From Cyanobacteria bacterium UBA8803 (lineage in GTDB: Bacteria; Cyanobacteriota; Cyanobacteriia; Cyanobacteriales; Coleofasciculaceae), in the NCBI GenBank assembly GCA_003505715.1, contig DNXU01000596.1, positions 6,352-18,521 on the forward strand: a stretch of DNA of 12,170 nt. The letters run 5' to 3'. The position numbers were made by a program, and so were the translations under genes. Shown in pieces: positions 1 to 7,643 of the stretch. Position 1 is the stretch's first letter; each line of letters begins with the position of its first letter. Under the pieces are notes generated by a model, which saw only the letters and a program-made list of their open reading frames with translations, searched no databases and had not been told where the DNA came from.

Positions 1-2
1 CA

Positions 3-1790
3 ATGCTGCAATCTTTGCGGATTCACAATTTTGCATTAATCGACAAACTCGAACTCGAATTTGCGGCTGGTCTAAATGTCTTAACAGGTGAAACTGGCGC
101 AGGCAAGTCGATTATTTTGGATGCCATTGATATTGCTTTGGGGGGAAAAGTTACCAGTCGCCTGATTCGCACAGGTACAAAACGCGCTTTGGTGGAGGCC
201 AATTTCCGGGTAGATGCGTCTTTAATGGCGTGGTTGAGCGAACAGGAGATTGACCTGCTTGATGAATCGGATTTAGTTTGTAGCCGAGAGATAAATATCG
301 ATCGGGGCAGCTTGAGATCGCGATCGCGAGTCAATGGCATTTTAGTCAACCGCCGCTTGATGGAGCAATTGCGCGATCGCTTAGTGGAAATCACTGCTCA
401 GGGACAAACCGTACAACTGATGGCTGCTAGCCGCCAGCGAGGACTTCTAGACCTGTACGGCGGTTCTGCACTCCTTCAGCAGCGAGATCGGGTAACCTCT
501 GCTTACTTAACCTGTGAGGAAGCATACCAAGCCCTAGAGAAACGGCGGCAGTCCGAACAGCAACGTTGGCAACGACTTGACTGGTTAGAGTATCAAATTC
601 ACGAATTAAATGCCGCCAACCTCAACGATCCTGAAGAACTAGAACAGCTCGAACAAGAACGCCAGCGTTTGAGCCATGTAGTTGAACTGCAACAACAAAG
701 TTATCAGGTCTATCAAGCCCTGTATCAAAATGATAACGGAACGCTAGCTACTACCGACTTATTGGCAGAAGCGGAAGCAAAATTAATTGATATGGTACGC
801 TACGATCCCCAGTTGCAAGCCGTACTAGATTTGGTTACTGGAGCACTAGCTCAAGTGGTTGAAGCCAGCCACCAAATAAATACCTATGGCGATGCCCTAG
901 AAACCGATCCAGAGCGCTTACAAGAGGTAGAGGAAAGGAGCGGGGCACTTAAACAAATTTGCCGTAAATATGGGCCAACCCTGGCCGAGGTGATCGCTCA
1001 TTATGAAAAACTCTGCTCCGAATTGGCAGAACTGACCGATGAGGGTCAATCCCTGGAAGAGTTGGAAAAAACTTACGCCCTTTGTCAAGAAACGTTAACC
1101 GAACAGTGTCATGAGTTGACCCAGTTACGTCGTGAGGCGGCAGCGGATCTAGAGCGAAAATTAGTGGCTCAACTGAAACCTTTGGCGATGGAAAAAGTCC
1201 AGTTTCAAGTCGAGATCGCCCCCATCCTTCCTACGGCAATGGGAGCCGAGCAAGTGACCTTTTACTTCTCCCCGAATCCAGGAGAAGCGTTACAACCCCT
1301 TTCAGCTACAGCTTCTGGTGGGGAGATGAGCCGTTTTTTACTGGCCTTGAAAGCTTGTTTCTCAACAACCACCGACCGTGGCGGCACGCTGATTTTTGAT
1401 GAAATTGACGCGGGAGTCTCCGGTCGTGTTGCTGCTGCGATCGCGGAAAGATTACACCAACTCAGCCATCAAAACCAAGTCCTGTGCGTCACCCACCAAC
1501 CTTTAATTGCTGCCATGGCAGATCGGCATTTCCGAGTTGACAAACAGGTCATAGATCAACCAATTGCAGCAATAATCAACCAAAACGGCCAATTGGACTT
1601 AGAAGTAGACGGGTCAGTCCCAGAGGCTGAACGTTCTGAGGAGCGGACTGTGGTGCGCGTGAGTCTGTTGGACAATCACCTGCACCGCCGGGAAGAAATT
1701 GCTCAGCTAGCAGGGGGACATTCAGGTCAAGAAGCAATGACCTTTGCCGAGTCACTACTGGCTCAAGCACGTCATTGGCGTCAAAACTAG
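3..1790 (+). CDS. recN: DNA repair protein RecN (SMC-like ATPase)
   Basis: RecN is a cytosolic SMC-family ATPase that acts early in recombinational repair of double-strand breaks. The 595-residue product has the family layout. An N-terminal half ATPase carries the Walker A motif GETGAGKS at residues 29-36. A Glu/Gln/Leu-rich coiled-coil middle spans about 160-390. The C-terminal half ATPase has the ABC signature ASGGEMSR at 437-444 and the Walker B/D-loop LIFDEIDAGVSG at 463-474, followed by CVTHQP. Between that last motif and the terminal TVVRVSLL block is an acidic insert of roughly 30 residues; I recall similar inserts in cyanobacterial RecN proteins, but did not check this. The ATG at 3 gives the usual MLxxLRIxNFALID start, so the gene is complete, but its ribosome binding site and promoter lie outside the window. 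No terminator hairpin is obvious after the TAG. Confidence 0.97.
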   Translation: MLQSLRIHNFALIDKLELEFAAGLNVLTGETGAGKSIILDAIDIALGGKVTSRLIRTGTKRALVEANFRVDASLMAWLSEQEIDLLDESDLVCSREINIDRGSLRSRSRVNGILVNRRLMEQLRDRLVEITAQGQTVQLMAASRQRGLLDLYGGSALLQQRDRVTSAYLTCEEAYQALEKRRQSEQQRWQRLDWLEYQIHELNAANLNDPEELEQLEQERQRLSHVVELQQQSYQVYQALYQNDNGTLATTDLLAEAEAKLIDMVRYDPQLQAVLDLVTGALAQVVEASHQINTYGDALETDPERLQEVEERSGALKQICRKYGPTLAEVIAHYEKLCSELAELTDEGQSLEELEKTYALCQETLTEQCHELTQLRREAAADLERKLVAQLKPLAMEKVQFQVEIAPILPTAMGAEQVTFYFSPNPGEALQPLSATASGGEMSRFLLALKACFSTTTDRGGTLIFDEIDAGVSGRVAAAIAERLHQLSHQNQVLCVTHQPLIAAMADRHFRVDKQVIDQPIAAIINQNGQLDLEVDGSVPEAERSEERTVVRVSLLDNHLHRREEIAQLAGGHSGQEAMTFAESLLAQARHWRQN

Positions 1791-1910
1791 TAGGGTCAAG
1801 GCTCTAAGGTAGAAGGTAGAAGGGAAGATTAAGGCAGACCAGAGAAATTTTTTGTGGAAACCAATATCTGCGCATAATAGTTTTAGAGTTGGCTCACCGA
1901 GCAAGAGAAA

Positions 1911-1946
1911 TCGACAGTGGTAAATACTAAACCTATAGAGTACTCT
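1911..1946 (+). promoter_or_regulatory. Candidate promoter with overlapping palindrome, upstream of the adenylate cyclase
   Basis: TCGACA (1911-1916, five of six matches to TTGACA) is spaced 17 bp from TATAGA (1934-1939). This predicts a start near 1946 and a leader of about 42 nt. A perfect 10-bp palindrome, AGAGTACTCT (1937-1946), overlaps the -10 and the predicted start, where a repressor would bind. It is a pattern match only; a 10-bp palindrome can arise by chance. Confidence 0.35.
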
Positions 1947-1987
1947 TAATCGTATGCCAGGAACGTTCTCTGACCCTAACAAGAGAT

Positions 1988-4591
1988 ATGACAGCTGCAT
2001 TTTCAAATCGGTCTGCATTGGATCACGATGGAACTACGATTGATGTTTCTCCGATCCGGGACGAAGACCCGATCGTAAGCGAACAACAGCCAGCATCTGC
2101 CGGTGCATTAACCACTACATCGGGAACTTTTAGTGCCTTTCTCGCTCCCCTGACGCCGGATACTTTCAGAGAAGTCGTCACAGGGGTGGAAAAAAAACTA
2201 GAAGTGGTGCATCAAACCCTATCAATGCTGCTGGACAGCCAGGGGTTTGAGACAATTCTTCAGGAGATGTTAAATGCCATCACCTTAAAAACGGCAGAGC
2301 TACTAGCCGCAGACCGGACGACGATATTTTTACTGGATGAAGATAAAAACCAACTATTTTCGATAGTTGCGGAGGGGGAGAACGGCAAAACCATAGAACT
2401 GAGGATTCCAGCAGATCAGGGGATTGCTGGTGAGGTGGCAACCTTCAAGAAAGTGGTCAACAATCCCTATGATTTCTTTGATGATCCCCGCTCGGAAGGC
2501 TCTAAGAAGCTATATGAGAAAACAGGATACCGTACTTATACAATGCTGACGATGCCCTTGTTAAACCAGCAAGATGGCTTAGTCGCTGTTGTCCAATTAC
2601 TCAACAAGTTAAAAACTAACCACGATCCCACCACTTCCTTAAAGGAGAAAATTGACGAAAAGGGATTTACTGAGGAAGATCAGAGACTGTTTGAGGAATT
2701 TGCCCCTTCAATTCGCCTGATTTTGGAGTCGTCTAAGTCATTCTACATGGCGACCCAGCAACAACGGGCAGCTAATGCCCTGATGAAGGCAACTGAATCC
2801 CTCAGCAAGAGCAGTTTGGATTTAGAAGACACCCTGAAGCGGGTGATGGATGAAGCCAAAACTCTGATGAATGCGGATCGGTCTACCCTATGGCTAATCG
2901 ACCGCGATCGCAATGACCTGTGGACGAAAATCCAACTTCCAGACGGTTCTATGAAGGAACTGCGCGTACCGATGGGTGTTGGCTTTGTCGGACAAGTGGG
3001 GGTTACTGGCGAAGTTCTTAATATCCCGTTTGACCTGTACGATCACAAAGACTCGGCAACTTCCAGAAAGCTAGACCAGGAAAATAGATATCGCACCTGT
3101 AGCCTGCTATGTATGCCAGTTTTTAACGCCGATAAAGTCTTAATCGGCGTCACTCAACTTGTAAATAAGAAAAAGAAAGGTGAATTTCCGCCCTACAATC
3201 CACAGGACTGGCCCCAAGCACCGGAATGCTGGAAGGCCAGTTTTGACCAAAGCGATATTGCCTTTATGGAGGCATTTAACATCCAAGCAGGGGTCGCCCT
3301 CCAAAATGCCAAACTTTTTGCTACGGTCAAGCAACAGGAGCAGCTACAGCGCGATATCCTGCGGAGTTTGACCAATGGCGTCATCTCCACCGATAAATCG
3401 GGCAAGATCATCGCTGCTAATGAAAGTGCTAAACAACTGCTGGGGTACGGTAAGGAAGATAGCATTGAAGGGCTTTCGGTTCCCGATTTGATCAGGATTA
3501 AAGAGGGGGTATTTCCTAACTGGTTCCAGGCGGCTTTAGAGGCAAAAGACGAAAAAGCCCGCAATCAATACTACCCCGACCGCACATTACAACCCTTGAA
3601 GACAGAAGAACAACACAGCGTCCATCTGTCCATCAACTCGATTGCTGATGCCAACGATCCGACGAATGTCTATGGCGCTCTGGTAGTCATGGACGACATC
3701 AGCGATGAAAAACGTCTCAAGAGTACAATGTATCGCTACATGACTCAAGAGCTGGCAGAAGAGTTGCTAAAACTTGGGGATGCCAAGATGGGAGGCGATC
3801 GCAAAGAAGTCTCCGTGCTGTTCTCTGATATTCGCAGCTACACGACCTTGACCGAAAAACTGGCAGCGGAAGAGGTGGTGAGTATGCTGAATGAATATTT
3901 CGAGTCAATGGTCGAGGCGATTTTTAAGTACAAAGGAACCCTCGACAAGTACATTGGCGATGCCATTATGGCAGTGTTTGGTTCGCCCTTACCTCTCACC
4001 GATCATGCCTGGAGATCGGTGCAAACTGCCGTGGAAATGCGCCATCGCTTGGCAGACTTTAACGAGCGCCGCCGCCGCTGTAACAAAGAAGAGATCAAAA
4101 TTGGAATTGGGATTAACTCCGATTGTGTCATTAGTGGCAATATTGGCTCTAGCAAACGGATGGAGTTTACGGCGATTGGGGATGGCGTTAACTTAGGTTC
4201 TCGCTTGGAAGGTGCCAGTAAGCAATACGGCTGTGATATCGTCATTAGTGAATATACCTTTGCCCCCTGCTCCTCATTAATCTGGTACAGGGAACTGGAT
4301 TGCATCCGCGTTAAAGGCAAGAACAAACCTGTCAAAATCTACGAACTCGTAGGATTGCGTTCCGATCCAATTTTAGAGGACAAAGAGAAAATAATCGAAC
4401 ACTACCATAAGGGACGTGATTTTTATCTCGAACGGAAATTTACTCGTGCTATGGGTGAGTTTGGTTCGATTCTCGAAGATTTTGACAAGAACGATAAAGC
4501 CGCAGCTTTACACCTCAAGCGCTGTCAGCATTTCCTGCAAGAACCTCCACCAGATGACTGGGATGGAGCCTACACCATGACAGAGAAGTAA
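1988..4591 (+). CDS. cyaB: GAF-GAF-PAS class III adenylate cyclase (CyaB1/CyaB2 type)
   Basis: This enzyme makes cAMP from ATP and is probably cytosolic, as no membrane segment is seen. Domains in order: GAF-A (about 87-250), GAF-B (about 279-443), PAS (about 456-575), class III cyclase (about 600-790), and a helical, TPR-like tail (about 795-867). The catalytic residues are present: metal-binding D614 and D658, transition-state N735 and R739, and purine-selecting K654 with T728. Thr in place of the usual Asp at the purine site is the hallmark known from Anabaena CyaB1. Each GAF has an NKFDE-like cyclic-nucleotide motif: N206 K207...F227xxxD231-Q in GAF-A and N393 K394...F419xxxD423-I in GAF-B, with the final Glu replaced in both. 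By analogy with CyaB1, cAMP binding to a GAF domain probably stimulates the cyclase. The length of 867 aa is close to the family norm. The ATG at 1988 has only a weak AAGAG two bases upstream. Assignment to CyaB1 or CyaB2 specifically is not possible here. Confidence 0.93.
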   Translation: MTAAFSNRSALDHDGTTIDVSPIRDEDPIVSEQQPASAGALTTTSGTFSAFLAPLTPDTFREVVTGVEKKLEVVHQTLSMLLDSQGFETILQEMLNAITLKTAELLAADRTTIFLLDEDKNQLFSIVAEGENGKTIELRIPADQGIAGEVATFKKVVNNPYDFFDDPRSEGSKKLYEKTGYRTYTMLTMPLLNQQDGLVAVVQLLNKLKTNHDPTTSLKEKIDEKGFTEEDQRLFEEFAPSIRLILESSKSFYMATQQQRAANALMKATESLSKSSLDLEDTLKRVMDEAKTLMNADRSTLWLIDRDRNDLWTKIQLPDGSMKELRVPMGVGFVGQVGVTGEVLNIPFDLYDHKDSATSRKLDQENRYRTCSLLCMPVFNADKVLIGVTQLVNKKKKGEFPPYNPQDWPQAPECWKASFDQSDIAFMEAFNIQAGVALQNAKLFATVKQQEQLQRDILRSLTNGVISTDKSGKIIAANESAKQLLGYGKEDSIEGLSVPDLIRIKEGVFPNWFQAALEAKDEKARNQYYPDRTLQPLKTEEQHSVHLSINSIADANDPTNVYGALVVMDDISDEKRLKSTMYRYMTQELAEELLKLGDAKMGGDRKEVSVLFSDIRSYTTLTEKLAAEEVVSMLNEYFESMVEAIFKYKGTLDKYIGDAIMAVFGSPLPLTDHAWRSVQTAVEMRHRLADFNERRRRCNKEEIKIGIGINSDCVISGNIGSSKRMEFTAIGDGVNLGSRLEGASKQYGCDIVISEYTFAPCSSLIWYRELDCIRVKGKNKPVKIYELVGLRSDPILEDKEKIIEHYHKGRDFYLERKFTRAMGEFGSILEDFDKNDKAAALHLKRCQHFLQEPPPDDWDGAYTMTEK

Positions 4592-4605
4592 AAGCTGAAG
4601 AGATA

Positions 4606-4635
4606 GGGAGTGGGGGAGTGGGGGAGTGGGGGAGT
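4606..4635 (+). repeat. Tandem octamer GGGGGAGT, about 3.75 copies, G-quadruplex motif
   Basis: One partial unit (GGGAGT) is followed by three perfect copies of GGGGGAGT, starting 14 nt after the cyclase stop codon. Four G-runs of three to five bases separated by AGT fit the standard G-quadruplex pattern on the coding strand, so the structure could form in the 3' end of the cyclase mRNA. It is a simple sequence repeat and its copy number may vary between strains. Confidence 0.9.
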
Positions 4636-4698
4636 AATTTGTACTCGGTACAGAAGGCTCAGGAATTTTTTCGGATGACCATGAATTAGCCCTGCTTC

Positions 4699-4735
4699 AG
4701 GGAGAGGAAAACAGAGAAATTTTTTTCCTCTCCCT
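4699..4735. repeat. Perfect 13-bp inverted repeat with 11-nt loop
   Basis: AGGGAGAGGAAAA (4699-4711) is exactly complementary to TTTTCCTCTCCCT (4723-4735). The RNA would form a strong stem about 110 nt after the cyclase stop. The right arm lies in a 25-nt uninterrupted pyrimidine run (4720-4744) ending in TTTT. A role as cyclase terminator is plausible, but a proper U-tract directly after the stem is missing. Confidence 0.6.
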
Positions 4736-4919
4736 TCTCCTTTTAGCTCGCCTCTTTCTGGTGGCAGTTTGCTAGAATGGCTGCTAACTTGAAGTTATCA
4801 GGTGTCAGGCACCTATGCCCCTAAGGCAAGGGCTTGTAAGAGTATTTTCCCGTTCTGAGCGCAGCGATCGCTCTAGAGGAAACAGCTCTTTCTACCTCCC
4901 TACACTGTATTTTTCCTAC

Positions 4920-4947
4920 AGGCAGTGTTAGCTGCCTAGTTATTTTT
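4920..4947 (+). terminator. Terminator-like hairpin upstream of the kinase gene
   Basis: AGGCAG (4920-4925) and CTGCCT (4932-4937) form a 6-bp GC-rich stem with a 6-nt loop, followed by AGTTATTTTT. It lies 50 bp before the kinase start. It could end read-through from the cyclase or act as an attenuator if the kinase promoter lies further upstream. The stem is short, so this is tentative. Confidence 0.4.
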
Positions 4948-4996
4948 CCATCCCCCCTCTTCAAGAGGTTGACTGCAAAATTGCCCGGAGATAACT

Positions 4997-7330
4997 GTGA
5001 AAGTAAAAAGTGGAGAGTTAGCTCAAAACTCGCGGGGCGATAAACCAACGCTTGAGAAAACTAAAAACTCAAAACTCTCTACGATGCTGTCGTATCTCAA
5101 ACGCTTGAGTAGGTTTGTGTTGCGACATCCAGCGTTGGTGGCAAGCTTAACTGTGACGGGTTTAGTGGTAGGAGCTAGGCAGCTGAATCTGTTAGAGCCT
5201 TTAGAGCTGACTGCCTATGACCGGATGATGCAGCTGCGACCAGCATTGCCGCCAGATCCGCGCCTTTTAATAGTGGAAATAACTGAAGCCGATATTCAGG
5301 CTCTAGAGCAGTGGCCAATGACGGACGCAGTGATGAACCAGCTCTTCCAGAAGTTAGAGCAGCATCAACCAGCAGTAATTGGCTTGGATATCTTTCGCGA
5401 CATTCCGGTGCCACCCGGTCATGCGGAATTGTCCGCCCGGTTTGCTAAGAGCGATCGCATCATTCCCATTTGTAAACTCAAAGATACCGAAAATCCTGGC
5501 ACTCCGCCACCACCAGAGGTGCCAGAGTCACGGGTTGGTTTTTCTGATTTAGCGATCGATGCTAGCGGCACAGTGCGCCGCGCTCTATTGTTTCACCACT
5601 TAAATCTTACCTCTGGCTGCACTACACCCTACTCCTTCAGCTTTCAGCTCGCACGGCGCTACTTGGAACAAAAGGGAATTCAGCCGGAAAACTATCAAGA
5701 TGCCCTGAAGTTCGGTCAAAGTATCTTCAAACCGCTTTTGCCTAATTCCGGCGGCTATCAGCAAGCCGATGCTGGAGGCTACCAAATTTTATTGAATTAC
5801 CGCTCTGGGCGTCAGCTAGCCGATACTATTACCTTGAGTGAGGTTTTGAGCGATCGCCTTAACCCGAACTTAGTGAAGGGTCGCATCATCTTGATTGGAG
5901 CTACTGCTCCTAGTCTTAAAGATGCCTTCTGGACTCCCTACAGTACCCAAGGGCGACAACTGACCAAAATGTCAGGAGTGGTAGTACAAGGTCAGATCGT
6001 CAGCCAAATTCTCAGTACAGTTCTGGATGGACGGCGAGTTTTTTGGTTTTGGCCGGAGTGGGCAGAAATCTGGTGGATTTGGGGCTGGTCGCTGGCGGGC
6101 GGTCTATTAGTGCGGAGCGTTCGCAATCCTGCCCAGCTCGCTCTAGCTGAGATTTTAGCACTCAGTCTTTTGTTAGGAATATCGGTAATCCTGTTTTTCG
6201 GGTCTGGTTGGGTGCCTGTTGTGGCTCCAAGTTTGGGGTTAATTGCTGGCAGTACTGGTGTTTTAGCTTACACGGCTTATAAGACTCAACAAGAACGAGC
6301 CTACTTTGCCCGTCTCGTCCAGGAACAGGAAAATAACTTGGTAGCCCTTCAAGCTCTGCTAAAGGAAAAAACTCTCGAGCCTGCGATCGCCCCAGAGCAG
6401 GAACCACTGACTAACACAACCCAAATTGCTCCTGGTGATTCAACTGGTGATTCAACCGCAATTTGGAATTCTCATCAAGAGGCTGCCCCTGCGCCAACTG
6501 GAGCAGAGACCCCATCAAAAAGTACTGACATTCTATCCGGACGTTATAAAATTATTCGGGTTCTGGGTGCTGGGGGGTTTGGTCTCACCTATTTAGCAGA
6601 AGATACCTTGAGACCGGGTAAACCCAAATGTGTGGTCAAGCATTTACAACCAGCCCGTCGCGATGACAAGTTCCTAACCATTGCCCGACGACTATTCCGT
6701 ACTGAGGCCGAAATCTTAGAAAAGTTGGGCAATCACAATCAAATACCCCAACTGCTGGCTTATTTTGAAGAAAATAAAGAGTTCTATTTAGTCGAAGAAT
6801 ATGTTAAAGGTGATTCCTTGAGCGACGAATTACCAGTCGATAAGCGACTGCCAGAAGCCCAAGTGAAGGAGTTGATCAAGGGGATTTTAGAAGTTCTAAG
6901 TTTTATCCACGAACATAGTGTTATTCACCGGGATATCAAACCAAGTAATATTATTCGTCGCCAGACAGACGATAAACTGGTTTTAATTGACTTTGGGGCT
7001 GTCAAACAGATACAACCTCAAGAGCTGAGCGACCAAGAAAATTTAACCGTTGCCGTTGGCACGCGAGGTTATGCACCACCAGAGCAATATGCAGGGCACC
7101 CCTATTTTAGTAGTGATATTTATGCGGTAGGGATTATTGGCATTCAAGCCGTAACTGGCATTGCTCCCCATCAGCTGTCCCTAGCACCAGAGACGGGCGA
7201 AATTAACTGGCGTCATCTCGCCAATATTAGTGAAGAATTCGCCCAGCTTTTACAGAAGATGGTACATTACCACTTTGCCGACCGCTACCAGTCTGCTAGT
7301 GCGGTTATGGAGGATTTACGGCGGCTGTGA
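4997..7330 (+). CDS. CHASE2-domain transmembrane Ser/Thr protein kinase
   Basis: This is a sensor kinase expected in the cytoplasmic membrane, phosphorylating unknown proteins on Ser/Thr. A hydrophobic segment (about 40-60) precedes a CHASE2 sensory domain (about 65-340), presumably periplasmic. Three closely spaced membrane helices follow (about 358-372, 380-401, 406-427), then a short coiled coil (about 428-465), a Pro/Ser/Thr-rich linker (about 466-515) and a C-terminal kinase (about 517-777). Kinase motifs are intact: glycine loop GAGGFG at 524-529, ATP-binding K548, catalytic HRDIKPSN at 644-651 (D646), DFG at 665-667 and GTRGYAPPEQ in the activation segment, so it should be active. The GTG at 4997 has GGAG (4987-4990) six bases upstream. 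ATG 5084 (residue 30) is an alternative: residues 1-29 are low-complexity, and the DNA there looks like intergenic sequence, but 5084 has no ribosome binding site. The ligand sensed by CHASE2 is unknown. Confidence 0.92.
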   Translation: MKVKSGELAQNSRGDKPTLEKTKNSKLSTMLSYLKRLSRFVLRHPALVASLTVTGLVVGARQLNLLEPLELTAYDRMMQLRPALPPDPRLLIVEITEADIQALEQWPMTDAVMNQLFQKLEQHQPAVIGLDIFRDIPVPPGHAELSARFAKSDRIIPICKLKDTENPGTPPPPEVPESRVGFSDLAIDASGTVRRALLFHHLNLTSGCTTPYSFSFQLARRYLEQKGIQPENYQDALKFGQSIFKPLLPNSGGYQQADAGGYQILLNYRSGRQLADTITLSEVLSDRLNPNLVKGRIILIGATAPSLKDAFWTPYSTQGRQLTKMSGVVVQGQIVSQILSTVLDGRRVFWFWPEWAEIWWIWGWSLAGGLLVRSVRNPAQLALAEILALSLLLGISVILFFGSGWVPVVAPSLGLIAGSTGVLAYTAYKTQQERAYFARLVQEQENNLVALQALLKEKTLEPAIAPEQEPLTNTTQIAPGDSTGDSTAIWNSHQEAAPAPTGAETPSKSTDILSGRYKIIRVLGAGGFGLTYLAEDTLRPGKPKCVVKHLQPARRDDKFLTIARRLFRTEAEILEKLGNHNQIPQLLAYFEENKEFYLVEEYVKGDSLSDELPVDKRLPEAQVKELIKGILEVLSFIHEHSVIHRDIKPSNIIRRQTDDKLVLIDFGAVKQIQPQELSDQENLTVAVGTRGYAPPEQYAGHPYFSSDIYAVGIIGIQAVTGIAPHQLSLAPETGEINWRHLANISEEFAQLLQKMVHYHFADRYQSASAVMEDLRRL
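6432..6455 (+). repeat. 12-bp in-frame tandem duplication in the kinase linker
   Basis: CTGGTGATTCAA occurs twice in direct succession (6432-6443 and 6444-6455) and encodes GDST twice in the disordered linker between coiled coil and kinase domain. It keeps the frame and looks like a slippage event; copy number could differ between strains. Confidence 0.85.
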
Positions 7331-7366
7331 GTAATATTGTGTCCGGTTGCGTAGATATGGTTTGTA

Positions 7367-7387
7367 GTCATCACTTTAGTGGTTGAC
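7367..7387. repeat. Imperfect palindromic hairpin after the kinase gene
   Basis: GTCATCACT and AGTGGTTGAC pair around a TT centre with one mismatch and one bulge. Similar GTCATCACT-type palindromes are, as I recall, dispersed between cyanobacterial genes. It lies 37 bp after the kinase stop and ends where the frame of the methyltransferase remnant opens, so it may act as a weak terminator or mark the deletion junction. Confidence 0.4.
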
Positions 7388-7611
7388 AATTGTTGTATCC
7401 TAAACCCGCTCTTGCCAAAGTGCTTTTAGAGAAGCCAGAATTGCTTAAAGAGGTGTGGCAGGCGCTCGATCAAATTTCTGACGAAGCACTGATGGGTGAG
7501 GGGCGCGTGTATGGGGGTGGCTTGCATAAGCTGGAGCCGAGGGAATTGGGTAATGCTTTAGCAGTAGACGTTCTCGAATTTTTACCCAAAAGAAGCATGG
7601 CTGAGTTATAA
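7387..7611 (+). pseudogene. C-terminal remnant of a probable SAM-dependent DNA methyltransferase
   Basis: About 74 codons remain open after an in-frame TGA at 7384-7386, with no ATG and no ribosome binding site at the beginning; the first usable codons are TTG at 7390 and 7393. The residues around VYGGGLHKLEPREL (from V40, counting TTG 7390 as 1) resemble the conserved C-terminal end of large cyanobacterial N6-adenine-type methyltransferases. None of the SAM-binding or NPPY catalytic motifs is present, so it cannot be active. The 5' portion has been deleted, leaving only 56 bp between the kinase stop and this fragment. The family assignment rests on recall of this tail and is moderately sure. 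The alternative, a short independent protein starting at TTG, is less likely. Confidence 0.6.
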
Positions 7612-7643
7612 GTAAGAACTGAGAGGAATAGTCACGTAAATCT

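Larger units (their letters stand above)
4592..4996. other. 405-bp gene-free region between cyclase and kinase
   Basis: I see no convincing gene here. It contains a G-rich octamer tandem repeat (4606-4635), a long inverted repeat (4699-4735), a 13-bp perfect palindrome TAACTT-G-AAGTTA (4785-4797), a HIP1 octamer (4864-4871) and a terminator-like hairpin (4920-4947). The kinase ribosome binding site is at its right end (4985-4990). Confidence 0.7.

Noticed and set aside
3193..4335. Minus-strand frames inside the adenylate cyclase (3193-3564, 3717-3908, 4003-4335).
   Set aside because: They are opposite a gene with clear GAF, PAS and cyclase motifs and show no motifs or start signals of their own.
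4606..4635. Possible CRISPR array or origin iterons in the octamer repeat.
   Set aside because: The units are contiguous 8-mers without spacers, and no DnaA-box cluster or cas gene is nearby.
4821..5048. A 75-codon minus-strand frame before the kinase gene.
   Set aside because: It overlaps the kinase start, the terminator-like hairpin and repeat-like DNA, and its translation resembles no family I know.
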